A DNA stretch of 64,000 nt, taken from Callorhinus ursinus (Eukaryota; Chordata; Mammalia; Carnivora; Otariidae). The translations under genes were made by a program, and so were the position numbers. Each line of letters begins with the position of its first letter. The stretch's first letter is position 1. This document shows positions 36,233-46,594 of this stretch, in pieces. The stretch spans positions 1,256,850 through 1,320,849 of the forward strand of contig NW_020313057.1 of the NCBI RefSeq assembly GCF_003265705.1, written 5' to 3'. Under the pieces are notes generated by a model. It had not been told where the DNA came from. It searched no databases and was given only the letters and a program-made list of their open reading frames with translations.

Positions 36233-37135
36233 TAATGAGACAAAAATATATAGAGCTGAAAGGATAATAGACAAATACACTACTCTTGTTGGAGACTTAA
36301 ATACCCTGCTATCTGTAATTAACAAATCTAGCAGACAGAAACTAATAAGGACACATTGAACTGAGGGTGCCATCAATCAACTGGATCTAACTGATATTTA
36401 TAGATCCTACAATTGCAGAATATACATTCTCCTCACGCTCATTTGAACATTGACCAGGAAAGATCGCATTTTGGCCCAAATAACTCATCTTAACGAAACT
36501 GAAAAAATAGGAATCATGCAAATTAGGCTTTCAGACCACAATGAAATTAAACTAGAAGTCAGTAAAAGAAAGATAGCTGAAGAATCTCCAAATATTTGGA
36601 GATTAAACAACACACTTCTAAATGACACATGAATCAAAGTAGTCTCAAAATCAAAAGTATTTTGAATTAAATGAGATGAAAGTACAATTCATCAAAATTT
36701 ATAGGATGCCGCACAGTAGTGCTTAGAGGGAAACATATAGCATTAAAAAGATATATTGGATAAGAAGAAATAACTAAAATCAAGAATCTAAGTTTCTATT
36801 TGGGGAAACTAGAAAAAGAAGAACAAATTAAATCAGTGTGGTCAGAAGAAAAAACTTCCCAACTTGATCTATAGATTTAATGTGATTCCAAACATAATCC
36901 CAGAAAGTTACTTTGTGGACAAACTGATTCTTGAGTGTATATGTAAAGACAAAGAACCAATATAACCAACATGACTGACAGTACTCAACTTCAGGATTTG
37001 TTTTAAAGGTATAGTAATCAAAACTCTTTGGTACGGGCGAAAGAACAAATAGATCACTAAAATAGAATTGAGAGCCCAGAAATGGACCCAAACAAACATA
37101 TCAACTGATTTTTCACAAAGGAGCAAAGACAATTC

Positions 37136-37151
37136 GGGGGGGGGGGGGGGG
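37136..37151 (+). repeat. G16 homopolymer
   Basis: Sixteen consecutive G inside L1M ORF2 sequence, where an ordinary short G run (AATGGGGAAAG type) is expected. It can form a quadruplex and is prone to slippage and sequencing error. Confidence 0.9.
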
Positions 37152-37539
37152 AAATGGTAGTCTTTTCAACGAATTATGCTATAACAATTAAATATTCACA
37201 TGCAAAGAAAGAGAAATAAATACATACACAGAACTTATACCTTTCACAAAAATTAATCCAAAATTGATCATCCTTAAATGTAAAATACAAAATTATAAAA
37301 CTCCCAGAAGATAAAGTAAAAAAAAAAATTAGGTAACCTTCGGTTTGGCAATGGGATCCTTGGACAAAATTTCCAAAGCATGAGGAATGAAAGAAAAAAT
37401 TGACGTACTTCATTAAAATTATAAACTTCTGCTCTGTGAAAGACACTGTTGGGAGAATGGAATACAGGTCATAGATTGGGAGAAAATATTTACAAAAAGC
37501 ATATTTGTTAAAAGACTGTTATCCAAAATATACAGAGAA

Positions 37540-37650
37540 CTTTTTTTTTTAGTTTTCTTTAAGTAAGCTCTGCACCCAATATGGGGCTTGACCTGATGAC
37601 CCCAAGATCAAGAGTCGCATGCTCTACAAACTGAGCCAGCCAGGTGCCCC
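37540..37650 (-). mobile_element. Short Can-SINE lacking the CT-rich region
   Basis: Minus strand: GGGGCACCTGGCTGGCTCAG head, CTTGATCTTGGGGTCATC and CATATTGGGTGCAGAGCTTA, then tail. This is the older compact tRNA-Lys form. It interrupts L1M at AGAGAACT / AAAGAACTC. Confidence 0.87.
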
Positions 37651-38186
37651 TGCAAAGAACTCTTAAAACTCAGTGAGACAGCCAATTCAAAAACAGGCAA
37701 AAGGCTAGAACAGACACTTTACTGAAGAAGATAAGCTGATGGCAAATAAGTGTATGAAAAGATGCTTAACCTCATGTCATTAGGGGAAGAAAAATCAAAG
37801 TGATCATGAGGATACCACTGTTCCCATTAAAATGGTTAGAAACCAAAAAAAACCTGACATCACCAAGTGCTGGAGAAAATGTAGAGCATGGGAACACTTA
37901 TTCATTGCTGGTCAAAATGAAAATGTATGACCATTTTAGAAGACAGTGTAGCAGTTTCTTACGTATCTAAACTAGTCTCAACATACGATCTAGTAATTGC
38001 ACTTCAGGGCATTTACCTAAATGAGTTGAAAACTTAGGCTGTTATGATCATCTACCCCAAAAATATGTATTGCAGTTATGATTACCAAAAATAAAATCAA
38101 GCCAAATATCCTTCAGTTGGTGATAAATGGATAATCTGCGGTATATTCATGCAATAGAATATTATTCAGCCATAAAAACAAGTAAA

Positions 38187-38370
38187 TTTTTTTTTAAGAG
38201 AGAGAAGAGAGCAGGGTTGGGAAGGGGCAGAAGGAAAGGGAGAGAGAGAATCCCATGCAGGTTCCATGCTGAGCACAGAGCCCAATGTGGGGCTCGATCT
38301 CACAACACTGAGATCATGAGCTGAAAGCAAGAGTCTGACGTTTAAATGACTGAGTCACCCAGGTGCCCCT
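38187..38370 (-). mobile_element. Can-SINE inside the L1M
   Basis: Minus-strand copy ending GGGGCACCTGGGTGACTCAG at 38370. Direct repeat AAACAAGTAAA at 38176-38186 and 38371-38381. The + strand frame at 38127-38324 is an L1/SINE chimera. Confidence 0.93.
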
Positions 38371-38878
38371 AAACAAGTAAACTTTTAAGCCACAAAAGAC
38401 ATGGAGGGAATTAAATGTATATAGCTAAGTGAAAGAAGCTGGCCTGAAAAGGCTACATTCAGAATAATCAACTGTATGACATTCTGGGAAATGCAAAACT
38501 AGAGAGAGAGTAAAAAGATAGGTGGTCACCAGGCATTCAGGGAGAGGGGAGTATCGATGAATAGGTGGAACACAGGGCTTTTTTAGGGCAATGGAAGTAT
38601 TCTGTAGGATACCATAATGGTGGATATATTGGCGGATGACAAATGGTATACATTTGTCAAGACCCACAGAAATGTACAACACAAAGAGTGAACCCTCGTT
38701 TAAACCAATAATTATCAAATTTGGTTTATCAATTGTAGCAAATGTGCTATACTAATGCACAATACTAATCATAGGGGAAATGGTGTCTCTAGAGGTGGGG
38801 CGAGTGGACAAAGTGTATATATGGACTCTCTTCTATAATGCTAAAGCTACTCTGGAAAGTCTATATTTAAAAAAAATC

Positions 38879-39994
38879 AGTTCCGTGACTAGTAGGACAT
38901 GCTGAATTGTTTTCATGGTATAACTATGAAATTTAAGATACAATAACCAGTTGATAGCATTCAGTAAGCAACATGTTAGCTGTCATTTTGATGTACTAAT
39001 CACTGGAAAAAATTAACAGCAGCCCCTAAAGATGTCTGGCTTACAACAAAAAGAGAGTTGGGAATAAGAATCTGGCTCACATAATATTTCCTGCATCATC
39101 CTACCCGTAATGCTGTCTGCCAATTTGACTAATCTCTTAACTAATTAAGATTTAAAAATTTTTTCATGATTGCATTTAGTGAAAAATTTTGGAACTTACA
39201 CCTTATTATACATTTCATGATCTGGTAGTAACACTGAGAAAAGTTAGAATTAAGAAGAAAATCTATTATTAATCTGCAAGGAAGTGCTACTGTGCCAATA
39301 ACAATGTACTAACTTGCCTGTACACCCAAAATTTCAACCTGTTCATGTCTCAAAATAGTAAAAATATTCACACACAGCTGTCAGCATAAACAAAACTGTG
39401 CTCTCTGCATCACATAGAGTGTGTTTATAAAAACTAAAACATAAGCATGACTGAGTCTGTCTCTACACAGGTTTAAAAGTTATCATTTTTGTAAGGATCA
39501 GCAGTGTACAGAATGTTTGAAAAACTTGAAATAAAAATACATAACTAAAAGATTGCAGTTGAAACAGGAAATCCTGAGATGTTATCTAGCTGAAATTGAG
39601 TTGATGTTAAAATGTATGGTGCTAACACTTTACTAAGGGTGATATAGTCCTAAATACTGAGTGGGAAGGGTGGGAATAAGAGAAATTATTCTAGTCTGTA
39701 GACAATGAAATAGAATACTTAAAAGTTCATTCAGAGTGGGCTTTTAGAAATAGATGTTATTAAATATTTCTATGCATTATTGAAATCTGTTTAAAGGCAC
39801 TCAAGGTCCACCTTCTGATAAACGAGTCATAGATAGGTACTGATAGAATCCTCAAAAGTTAGCAGTCACAAACCAGTATCCCCTTAACACACACCTATTA
39901 TCTCTGACAAAGCAAAGGAATTTTTAAGAAGTGATAAAGACATTGCTGGTCAACCATCAGTGAATAAGGATATTGGCTCCACTCAGGTCCATTT
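38879..39994. other. No gene seen
   Basis: AT-rich sequence without recognised repeats or exons. Confidence 0.5.
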
Positions 39995-40160
39995 TCAATT
40001 AGCCACATAGCCATGAGAAAGTCATTTGGACTCTCTGAGACTCAAAACATTTATCTCTAAGTAGAGATAATTATACTTATTGTGATAATTAAATGAAATA
40101 ATAAATGGTATATGAATTATTGTTATTTAACATCTATAAGAATGCTTGGCAATGAGTGAA
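39995..40160 (+). mobile_element. MIR SINE fragment
   Basis: GAAAGTCATTTGGACTCTCT, GAGACTCAAAACATTTATCT, TAATTAAATGAAATAATAAA and AATGCTTGGCAATGAG follow the MIR order (cytosine-rich central core to 3' end). Confidence 0.62.
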
Positions 40161-40234
40161 TTTTCTTTTCAGTTGATGGTTACATAGGGCAATATTGGTT
40201 TGGATTGTAATGCTTGTAAGGAAAAGTAATTTCG

Positions 40235-40735
40235 GGGGAAGGGAATGATGAATAGGAAGTGTACAAGAGATTTTTAGGTCAGTGAAACTATTACATATGA
40301 TGGTAGATACATAACATTTGTCAAAACTTACAGAACCGGGATGCCTAGATCGTTCAGTCATTTTAAGTGTCAGCCTTCGGCTTAGGTCATGATCCCAAGG
40401 TCCTAGGATCAAGTCTTGCATTGGGCTCCCTGCTCAATGGGGAGCCTGCTTCTCCCCCTGCTTGTGCTCTCTCTCCCTCTCTCTCTCTGACAAATAAATA
40501 AAACCTTAAAAAAAACTTACAGAATCATACAAAATAGAGGAAACCCTAATCTCAACTATGAACTTCAGTTAATGATGTATTAATATTGGTATACAAATTT
40601 TGACAAATGTCCTAATGCAAGGTATTACTAATAGGAGAAACTGTGTGTTGTGGTAGGGAGAGTAGTTTATGGGAACTCTCTGTACGATCTATCTGTAAAC
40701 CTGTACTGCTCTAAAAACAATTGCACTAACTTAAA
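40235..40735 (+). mobile_element. L1M 3' UTR
   Basis: Phrases such as GATGGTAGATACATAACATT, AACTATGAACTTCAGTTAAT, TTTATGGGAACTCTCTGTAC and AAACCTGTACTGCTCTAAAA are the terminal L1M UTR. It is split by a SINE. A related UTR lies at 38600-38878. Confidence 0.8.
40336..40511 (+). mobile_element. Can-SINE inside L1M 3' UTR
   Basis: Head CCGGGATGCCTAGATCGTTC is mutated, core CATTGGGCTCCCTGCTCAAT, tail AAATAAATAAAACCTT. Exact direct repeat AAAACTTACAGAA at 40323-40335 and 40512-40524. Confidence 0.93.
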
Positions 40736-41366
40736 AACTTTAAAAGAGCAAGAAGACAAAGGGAAGAGGGAAGGTAGGGAGCATCGTGGTGTGATGAAAG
40801 GCAGAGGCAAGCAGGCTTGCAGCTGGATGAGAGACATCCGAACCGAGGGGCTAAACAACAGGACAAAGAGAGAGGAAACAAAGGGAAAGCCAGAGAGGGA
40901 AGAGAGTGTGAAAGAACACATAGATTGGACAGAGGCAGGCAGAAAGCAGGAGCAGGGACAGAGGTAGTGCCAACTGGGTGTCACACTGGGGTCTAGCACA
41001 CGGCTTTATGAATGTGAGCATCATTTGTCAAAAGCCCCAATCTAGCTATTATAAAGTAGAGGAATTAAAACTGGAGCACGACGGCCCTGGAAGGTTATTC
41101 GTGGACTTTCCAAGGGATTCACTGGTTAGTGTGACTTCAAGGTTCCCAATTTCTAGGTCGTTCAGTGCACATTCATCGTCCTTCCTAACGTTACTTAGGG
41201 TCCCCTTTCCTCCTCTCCTTTATTCCCATTTACAGCAGTCTTTCTCCTAATCTATGGAAGAGAGGTTGCCCCTATCCCCTCCTGAATCTTCTTCCAGTGA
41301 TGCTCTCCTGGGGGTGTTAAGAAACCAGAGAACCAAATAAAAAGACAATTCAAGATTCTGTTGTGG
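40736..41366. other. No gene called; purine-rich stretch
   Basis: 40740-40965 is strongly purine-rich on the + strand, which keeps frames open on both strands (105 and 110 codons). The predicted peptides are Lys/Glu/Arg-rich with no domain, so I treat them as composition artefacts. Confidence 0.5.
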
Positions 41367-41383
41367 AGAATCTATCTACTTTT

Positions 41384-41600
41384 TTTTAACTTTTTTTTTT
41401 TTAAAGATTTTATTTATTTATTTTACAGAGAGAGAGACAGAGAGTTAGCAAGAGCAGAAACACAAGCAGGGAGAGTGGGAGAGGGAGAAGCAGGCCTCCC
41501 ACACAGCAGGGAGCCCGACGCAGGGCTCCATCCCAGGACCCTGGGACCATGACCTGAACCGAAGACAGACGCTTAACGACTGAGCCACCCAGGCGCCCCA
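41384..41600 (-). mobile_element. Can-SINE, young-looking
   Basis: Minus strand: GGGGCGCCTGGGTGGCTCAG head and long poly(A) tail. A 17-bp direct repeat, AGAATCTATCTACTTTT, lies at 41367-41383 and 41601-41617. Both the intact head and the perfect repeat argue for recent insertion. Confidence 0.95.
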
Positions 41601-41617
41601 AGAATCTATCTACTTTT

Positions 41618-42207
41618 AATTGTCAGTCATGTCACCATAAAATCATAAGCCTTCTAATCTTACCCTTGTCTCACACATATTTCTGTTAAAAAAAATATTA
41701 GAAATGGAGAATTCCATCCTTCTTGGGATATTCTGAAGCTAAACATTTTGTAGTGTGAGTACTAGGAATAATGGCAATTTTTGTTTAATGATCTCATCTC
41801 TTCCATTCCTCAGTTATTGGAAAAGGATGCATAATTCTTTGGGGCCATCTAAGTTAGGGGGAATGAAGTTTATAAAATTTGGGAAACCTCATTATGAAAA
41901 AGAATAAAAAATTACTATTACCAAATTATGTACAAAAGTGATGATTTATTAAGAATGAGAAAACAATCCAATATATGATATTTGCTGCAAATTTGAAAAT
42001 GCTGACAAATGTGACCAATACCATAAAATTCAGAAAGATAACATTTTTTTCTTAACCACCTGAATGAAAATATCCCTCATTTTTTTCCTCCATTTTTTGC
42101 CTGCATATATTTTAAGCATCTCTTCATTTAACAGTTTCCTGATGTCATTTCCTGTGGACACAATAGAAGAATAATAAATTTTTCATCTAGCATGATTGAT
42201 GGAAATT
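41618..42207. other. No gene seen
   Basis: AT-rich. On the minus strand, AATAAA occurs near 41946-41952, downstream of the exon-like frame described next. Confidence 0.45.
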
Positions 42208-42471
42208 TTATCTTAGTCTTGATAACATAGAAAATTTTCTGTTAGTTTTAGAACTTGTTATTGGTACTATCTGGTGACTCTTCAGAACTGTTTTCAAACG
42301 TGGGATGACCGCTAGAAAGTTTCCTATGTGAGCTATAAGATTTGGAAAAACTTCCCCAATATTATCTGGTTTCTCCCACGCTATCCACAAATTTCTGGTA
42401 GCAAGATTCATCAGACAGGTTCCCATTGTGGGTCTGTAATTTCTCATCAGTTCACAATGCGGGGAGTATTC
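42208..42471 (-). CDS. Possible terminal exon or exon relic, identity unknown
   Basis: On the minus strand a splice-acceptor-like TGTCTTTCAG ends at 42472 and is followed by an open frame of 87 codons to a TAA at 42210-42208. An internal ATG is at 42447. The predicted peptide begins EYSPHCELMRNYRP and contains NLWIAWEKPDNIGEVFPNL; it looks helical with ordinary composition, not repeat-derived. I do not recognise the family. No second exon of the same gene could be found in the window, and the pyrimidine tract is only moderate. An open frame this long can also occur by chance in 64 kb. Confidence 0.2.
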   Translation of the reverse strand, partial: EYSPHCELMRNYRPTMGTCLMNLATRNLWIAWEKPDNIGEVFPNLIAHIGNFLAVIPRLKTVLKSHQIVPITSSKTNRKFSMLSRLR

Positions 42472-42474
42472 CTG

Positions 42475-43414
42475 AAAGACATTTCTGTATTAGGACAGCT
42501 AGTGTAATCAGGGTACATGGTAGTGACCCACCTGATAGCAAATGATACAAAAATATTCTATTAAACCCAAAATAAATGTACTCTCAACTCTCCTTTCTTT
42601 TAGTCACTTCATCCAAAAGGCCTGAGGCCACTCCAGCACCGAGGAAATGAGGAAAGAAGGGAGGTCTAAGTGAAAAGAGGCGGCAGTTCGGGCTACCCTG
42701 TCTTACTGATACATATTTTATGAGAATAAAATGACCATGTGAACCAGTGCTTGGGCCCTTCTTAGGTAAATCTATGTGCAAATCCCTGATGTTTCTACTT
42801 CTGTACTGTCATAGGAAATCTGCTTTTTTTTTAAGGGAGGGACAAAGGCCAAGCCAAAAGAAAAAGAAAAATTTTTTTTAAGTATCACCAGTAAGAAGTA
42901 AGGAACCCTAAGAATTGCTTGTTTTCTGCATATTTAAATATAAGCCATTTAAAAAATTATTTACAATTCCCATTTCTGGGTCTTGGTATTAGCAGGAAAG
43001 AAATGGATCTTTAAATATCTGAAGAAGCTTAATGAGATTGATTCAATTAAAAGTTATTTGAATATGTCTTGGGACAATCAAAATTTTTAGGGTACACTGA
43101 ATAAAACCTATAGATAAAATTTTACATGCTTTCTTTAGAATCTATGCATGGTATTCAAAAAAGAACATAAAACTTACTTTGTCAAATCAGATAAAGGATT
43201 GTACAATACCAACACACTATACAAGAAAAAGAATTGTACTCTACAAAAAAATTATACCATAGTAAAATACTCTAAGTGCACTCTATCACCAAGTTATTTC
43301 ATTTTACAAAATGTTTAATATTATCCACTTCACCACAAGAAGTACAATTATATTCTAAGTACCCAACCAAGACTTTTTAGCAATAGTTTTTGTCTTCATT
43401 GAATGTTGAAGAAA
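42475..43414. other. No gene seen
   Basis: Unassigned AT-rich DNA. The minus-strand frame at 42584-42781 has no recognisable motif. Confidence 0.45.
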
Positions 43415-43423
43415 AGTACAGTT

Positions 43424-43614
43424 GGGGCACCTGAGTGGCTCAGTAGGTTAGGCATCTGCCTTCAGCTCAGGTCATGATCCCAGAGTCCTGGAATCAAGTC
43501 CCGTGTCGGGCTCCCTGATCAGTGGGGAGTCTGCTTCTCCCTCTCCTTCTGCCCCCCCACCCCCAGTCAAGCTCACTTTCTCTCTCAAATAAATAAAATC
43601 TTTAAAAAAAGAAT
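43424..43614 (+). mobile_element. Can-SINE
   Basis: Head GGGGCACCTGAGTGGCTCAG, core GTGTCGGGCTCCCTGATCAG, a C-rich variant of the CT tract, AAATAAATAAAATCTT tail. Direct repeat AGTACAGTT at 43415-43423 and 43615-43623. Confidence 0.92.
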
Positions 43615-43623
43615 AGTACAGTT

Positions 43624-44409
43624 ATGATGTTTCGGGATATTGATTTTGTTATCTCAGCTTTAAAATGTGATTTTTACTTAAATATCCTCACGTGCTAAGC
43701 ATACATGCTAAACCAAATTTACTGAAGGCATGCCATATGTTACTTCATAAACAAATTATAATCTTAACTAGACAATATATATTGGATTATAACTAAGGAA
43801 TGTTAAAATGAGAAAGAAAATTTCTTTTTTATAAATGAGTATGATGCAGATAAGTAAATTGTATTAGATAATTTTAATTTTTATGATCTTTTGTTCTCAT
43901 TCCTTGATATGAACCTCATATGAATTGAAAAATCAATTCAGACTTTTTCTGGAAGCCAGAATGGACCAATTGTTGATGGTACTAGATTTGCCTATTAGGT
44001 TGTATTCGGCCAATTTTCCACAGGTTGAAGGAACTCAGTCTGTAGCTCCAAAATTTGGATTGAAAAAGTTATTTAAACATATGATAAAATAAAGGCATTT
44101 AGTAGAAAACATTACAGCAAAGATGTATTGAAGTAATTAATCCATGTTTAGATTTTTCCAACTCTTTCTGAATCTGTTGGGTTATACAAAGTGCCTCAAG
44201 CAGGCATGATTAATAATTGCTAAATCTTCATAAACACTTTGGTATACTTCCCAGAAGCTAAAAAATTGAAAGCTTCTATTGACTGAGTAACAAATGCTTT
44301 TGCAAATGAGGTCATTTCCACTTCTTTCTTTCCAAAATATTTGAAGGAAGACCTATTCATATTTTCAGCTCATACATCACTGAAAAGTAATTTTGATGAT
44401 ACATCACTA
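43624..44409. other. No gene called; may include more of a hAT relic
   Basis: AT-rich DNA. The right half may belong to the transposase relic that follows, but the frame is too broken to trace. Confidence 0.4.
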
Positions 44410-44545
44410 TCTGAAATTTAGCATATACTTCAAGAAAAATTTGAAGAATCAAGTAACATGGTTATAAAATTCCTTCCATTCCTCCCTACTTATGTAGATG
44501 AAGGGCTCTCAGGCTTTACAGTAATAAACACAATGAATTAAATAA
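44410..44545 (+). pseudogene. hAT-type transposase C-terminal relic
   Basis: The + strand from about 44470 reads FLPFLPTYVDEGLSGFTVIN before a stop at 44538, close to the FP(T)TYLCE-GFS-L--IK pattern of the hAT dimerisation domain found in Charlie transposases and domesticated ZBED/FAM200 proteins. Upstream frames hold stops. It is either an autonomous hAT remnant or a pseudogene of a domesticated gene. Confidence 0.4.
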
Positions 44546-45254
44546 CATCATTGTTGTAGCCCATCTCATTCCAGCAACAAATAATATTCATTCATGAGAA
44601 CATGAACTAATAGAAGTAAAAACAGCTCTAGTTATCTCATCATGAGGTTTATTTACAATTAAATGTTATCTTTGTTTAAATCACTTTCTAAGTTTGCAAT
44701 ATATTTATTGTGTTAATTATATCAATATATTACTAATAATTCTCATCACTCAATCCATAAAAATTATTTTTGAACATTTAGAAACCTATGGTCAGAGAGA
44801 ATTTAACAAACATAAAATTTCAATTTATATACATATTTTTGTACCAGATGTATACTTTATAAAATTAATACAGACTCAAGAATAAAAATATATTACAAGA
44901 GGAAAAAATGTAGGGAATGTGAGATAAAATAGAATATGAAGGAGAAAATATAATACCATAAAGTTTTCCTAGTAAAGAAGAGCCATGAATTTTTGAAATT
45001 GAAATTGTGGGTATTAAATTCTTAAGACATTTGAAGTCCATTGGATACATATATTTTTATTTTCATTGTGATTAGAATGCCTAACATGATCTGTACCCTC
45101 TAAACAGATTTCTAAGTGTGTGGTTAACTGTGAGGACTGTGGTGTGTGGTACATGTCTAGAACTTTCTCATCTTGCATAACTGGAAATTTATATTCAGTC
45201 AGCAAAGATTTTCCCTTCTTCCTGTCTCCTGCAGATGCCCTTCAACTCACTGCT
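44546..45254. other. No gene seen
   Basis: AT-rich DNA, possibly the 3' flank of the hAT relic. No coding signal was recognised. Confidence 0.45.
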
Positions 45255-45315
45255 TTTTTGAGTTCAACTTTTTGAGATTCCACATATAAGTGAGATTATA
45301 CAGCATTTGTCTTGA
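45255..45315 (-). mobile_element. L1 scrap
   Basis: TTTGAGATTCCACATATAAG followed by TGAGATTATACAGCATTTGT is antisense of the L1 ORF2/3' UTR junction. Confidence 0.65.
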
Positions 45316-45447
45316 TTTGTCAAGATTTTTAGATGACCATTAAAAAATATGCCAAGGATACATAGGTTTTCCAGATAATTTTAAGGGCTAGCAGAGAAAA
45401 ATATTTGAAGACTACTGCTATAAAGGCTTATCAAGAGCCCACTAGTG

Positions 45448-45640
45448 GGGCTCCTGGGTGGCTCAGTTGGTTAAGCAAATGCGTTTGGTTCAGGTCATGA
45501 TCCTGGAGTCCCAGGATCGAATCACGCGTCGGGCTCCCTGCTCCGCCGGGAGTCTGCTTCTCCTTTTGACCCTCTTCCCGCTCATGCTCTCTCTCTACCA
45601 CATTCTCTCTCGCGATAAGTAAAAATCTTTAAAAAACAAG
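45448..45640 (+). mobile_element. Can-SINE
   Basis: Head GGGCTCCTGGGTGGCTCAG, a CGCGTCGGGCTCCCTGCTCC core and tail AAGTAAAAATCTTT. Direct repeat AAGAGCCCACTAGTG / AAGAGCCTGCTAATG at 45433-45447 and 45641-45655. Confidence 0.92.
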
Positions 45641-45743
45641 AAGAGCCTGCTAATGATGTGATTTTCTTTGAAATGATTTTATTCTCAAGGGAACATGAAA
45701 TTTAATCGTTCAATAATAATGTGATTCTAATGAAAAGTAGTCC

Positions 45744-45935
45744 CCGGGGCGCCTGGGTGGCTCAGTCAGTTAAGCGTCTGCCTTTGGCTCAGGTCATGAT
45801 CCCAGGGTCCTGGGATGGAGCCCCGCATCGGGCTCCCTGCTCAGCGGGGAGCCTGCTGCTCCCCCTGCTTGTGCTCTCTCTCTCTCTCTCTCTCTGTGTA
45901 TGTGTGTCAAATAAATAAATAAAATCTTAAAAAAA
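45744..45935 (+). mobile_element. Can-SINE, young-looking
   Basis: Head GGGGCGCCTGGGTGGCTCAG is intact, followed by core CGCATCGGGCTCCCTGCTCA, a long (CT)n, and (AAAT)n AAAATCTT poly(A). Perfect repeat AAAAGTAGTCC at 45733-45743 and 45936-45946. It lies about 100 bp from the preceding SINE in the same orientation. Confidence 0.95.
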
Positions 45936-45984
45936 AAAAGTAGTCCTCTTTTCCGAGGGGTCAACAAAATACTTTCCACCAACT

Positions 45985-46190
45985 CTTTTTATAAAATGTA
46001 GTTTTATTGGAACCCAGTGTCTATACCCATTTGTTTCCAAATTGTCCAAGGTGGCTTTTACACTACTACCAGCTTTCACTGCTGCTCTAAGGAAGGAAAT
46101 GAATAGTTGTAATAGAGACCAAATGACCCACACAGGCTGAAATATTTAGCGTGTGGTCCTTTACAGTAAATGTTTGCCAATCTCTACTCT
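45985..46190. mobile_element. hAT-Charlie-type DNA transposon (MER class)
   Basis: GTAGTTTTATTGGAACCCAG, GGCTGAAATATTTAGC and GGTCCTTTACAGTAAATGTT then TGCCAATCTC match a common non-autonomous element whose consensus reads CCTTTACAGAAAAAGTTTGC. The terminal inverted repeats are too eroded to mark the ends. Confidence 0.65.
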
Positions 46191-46594
46191 GTCACATCCT
46201 TCTCCACTATCAGTAAAGCAGAAATTATAACTCTTTGGGCTGTATCTTCTGGTATTTAACTCTACATTTGCAAATGCCATGTGCATCACTATCTCTTTTC
46301 CTATATTAAAAGATAGACACACACTCACACAAATTCCCCAAACCGACACACACTTTCATTTTGCTTAAATCAGTATTTGGTGGTTTTTATTTTTTTTAAA
46401 CTTCCTATGACTATGTTGTTATTGTTAATAGTTGACACATTTCTTCTCTTCCCTGCATGATCATTTGATCTTCCTAAAGTTAGAATCACTTCAATATGTG
46501 CAAATACAAAACAATATTAATATAAACCGCAAATTATATAGCACTGAGCACTTTCAGAAGGATTTCATCCATATGCCCCTAATATAAGTGCATA
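46191..46594. other. No gene seen
   Basis: Unassigned AT-rich sequence. Confidence 0.5.

Larger units (their letters stand above)
32960..38878 (+). mobile_element. Nearly full-length L1M (outer element of a nest)
   Basis: Colinear with L1M: 5' UTR (about 33000-33650; CAACAGGGCCCCTATATAG), ORF1 (33730-34560; ACCAGACTCAGATATGGCAG, GAAGAATGCCTTTGATGAGC types), ORF2 endonuclease (35040-36600, CTTGTTGGAGACTTAAATAC), RT region remnants, ORF2 end (37650-38190) and 3' UTR to poly(A) at 38870. The central RT part is largely deleted near 36840. Stops abound. It contains three SINEs and a doubly nested L1. The 5' boundary is uncertain. Confidence 0.82.

Noticed and set aside
40650..40999. Open frames of 105 (+) and 110 (minus) codons on opposite strands
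   Set aside because: Both result from a purine-rich stretch that lacks stop codons; the peptides are compositionally biased.
45440..45453. CTCF-like CCACTAGTGGGGC at a SINE junction
   Set aside because: Mismatch at an informative core position; it arises from the target site joined to the SINE head.
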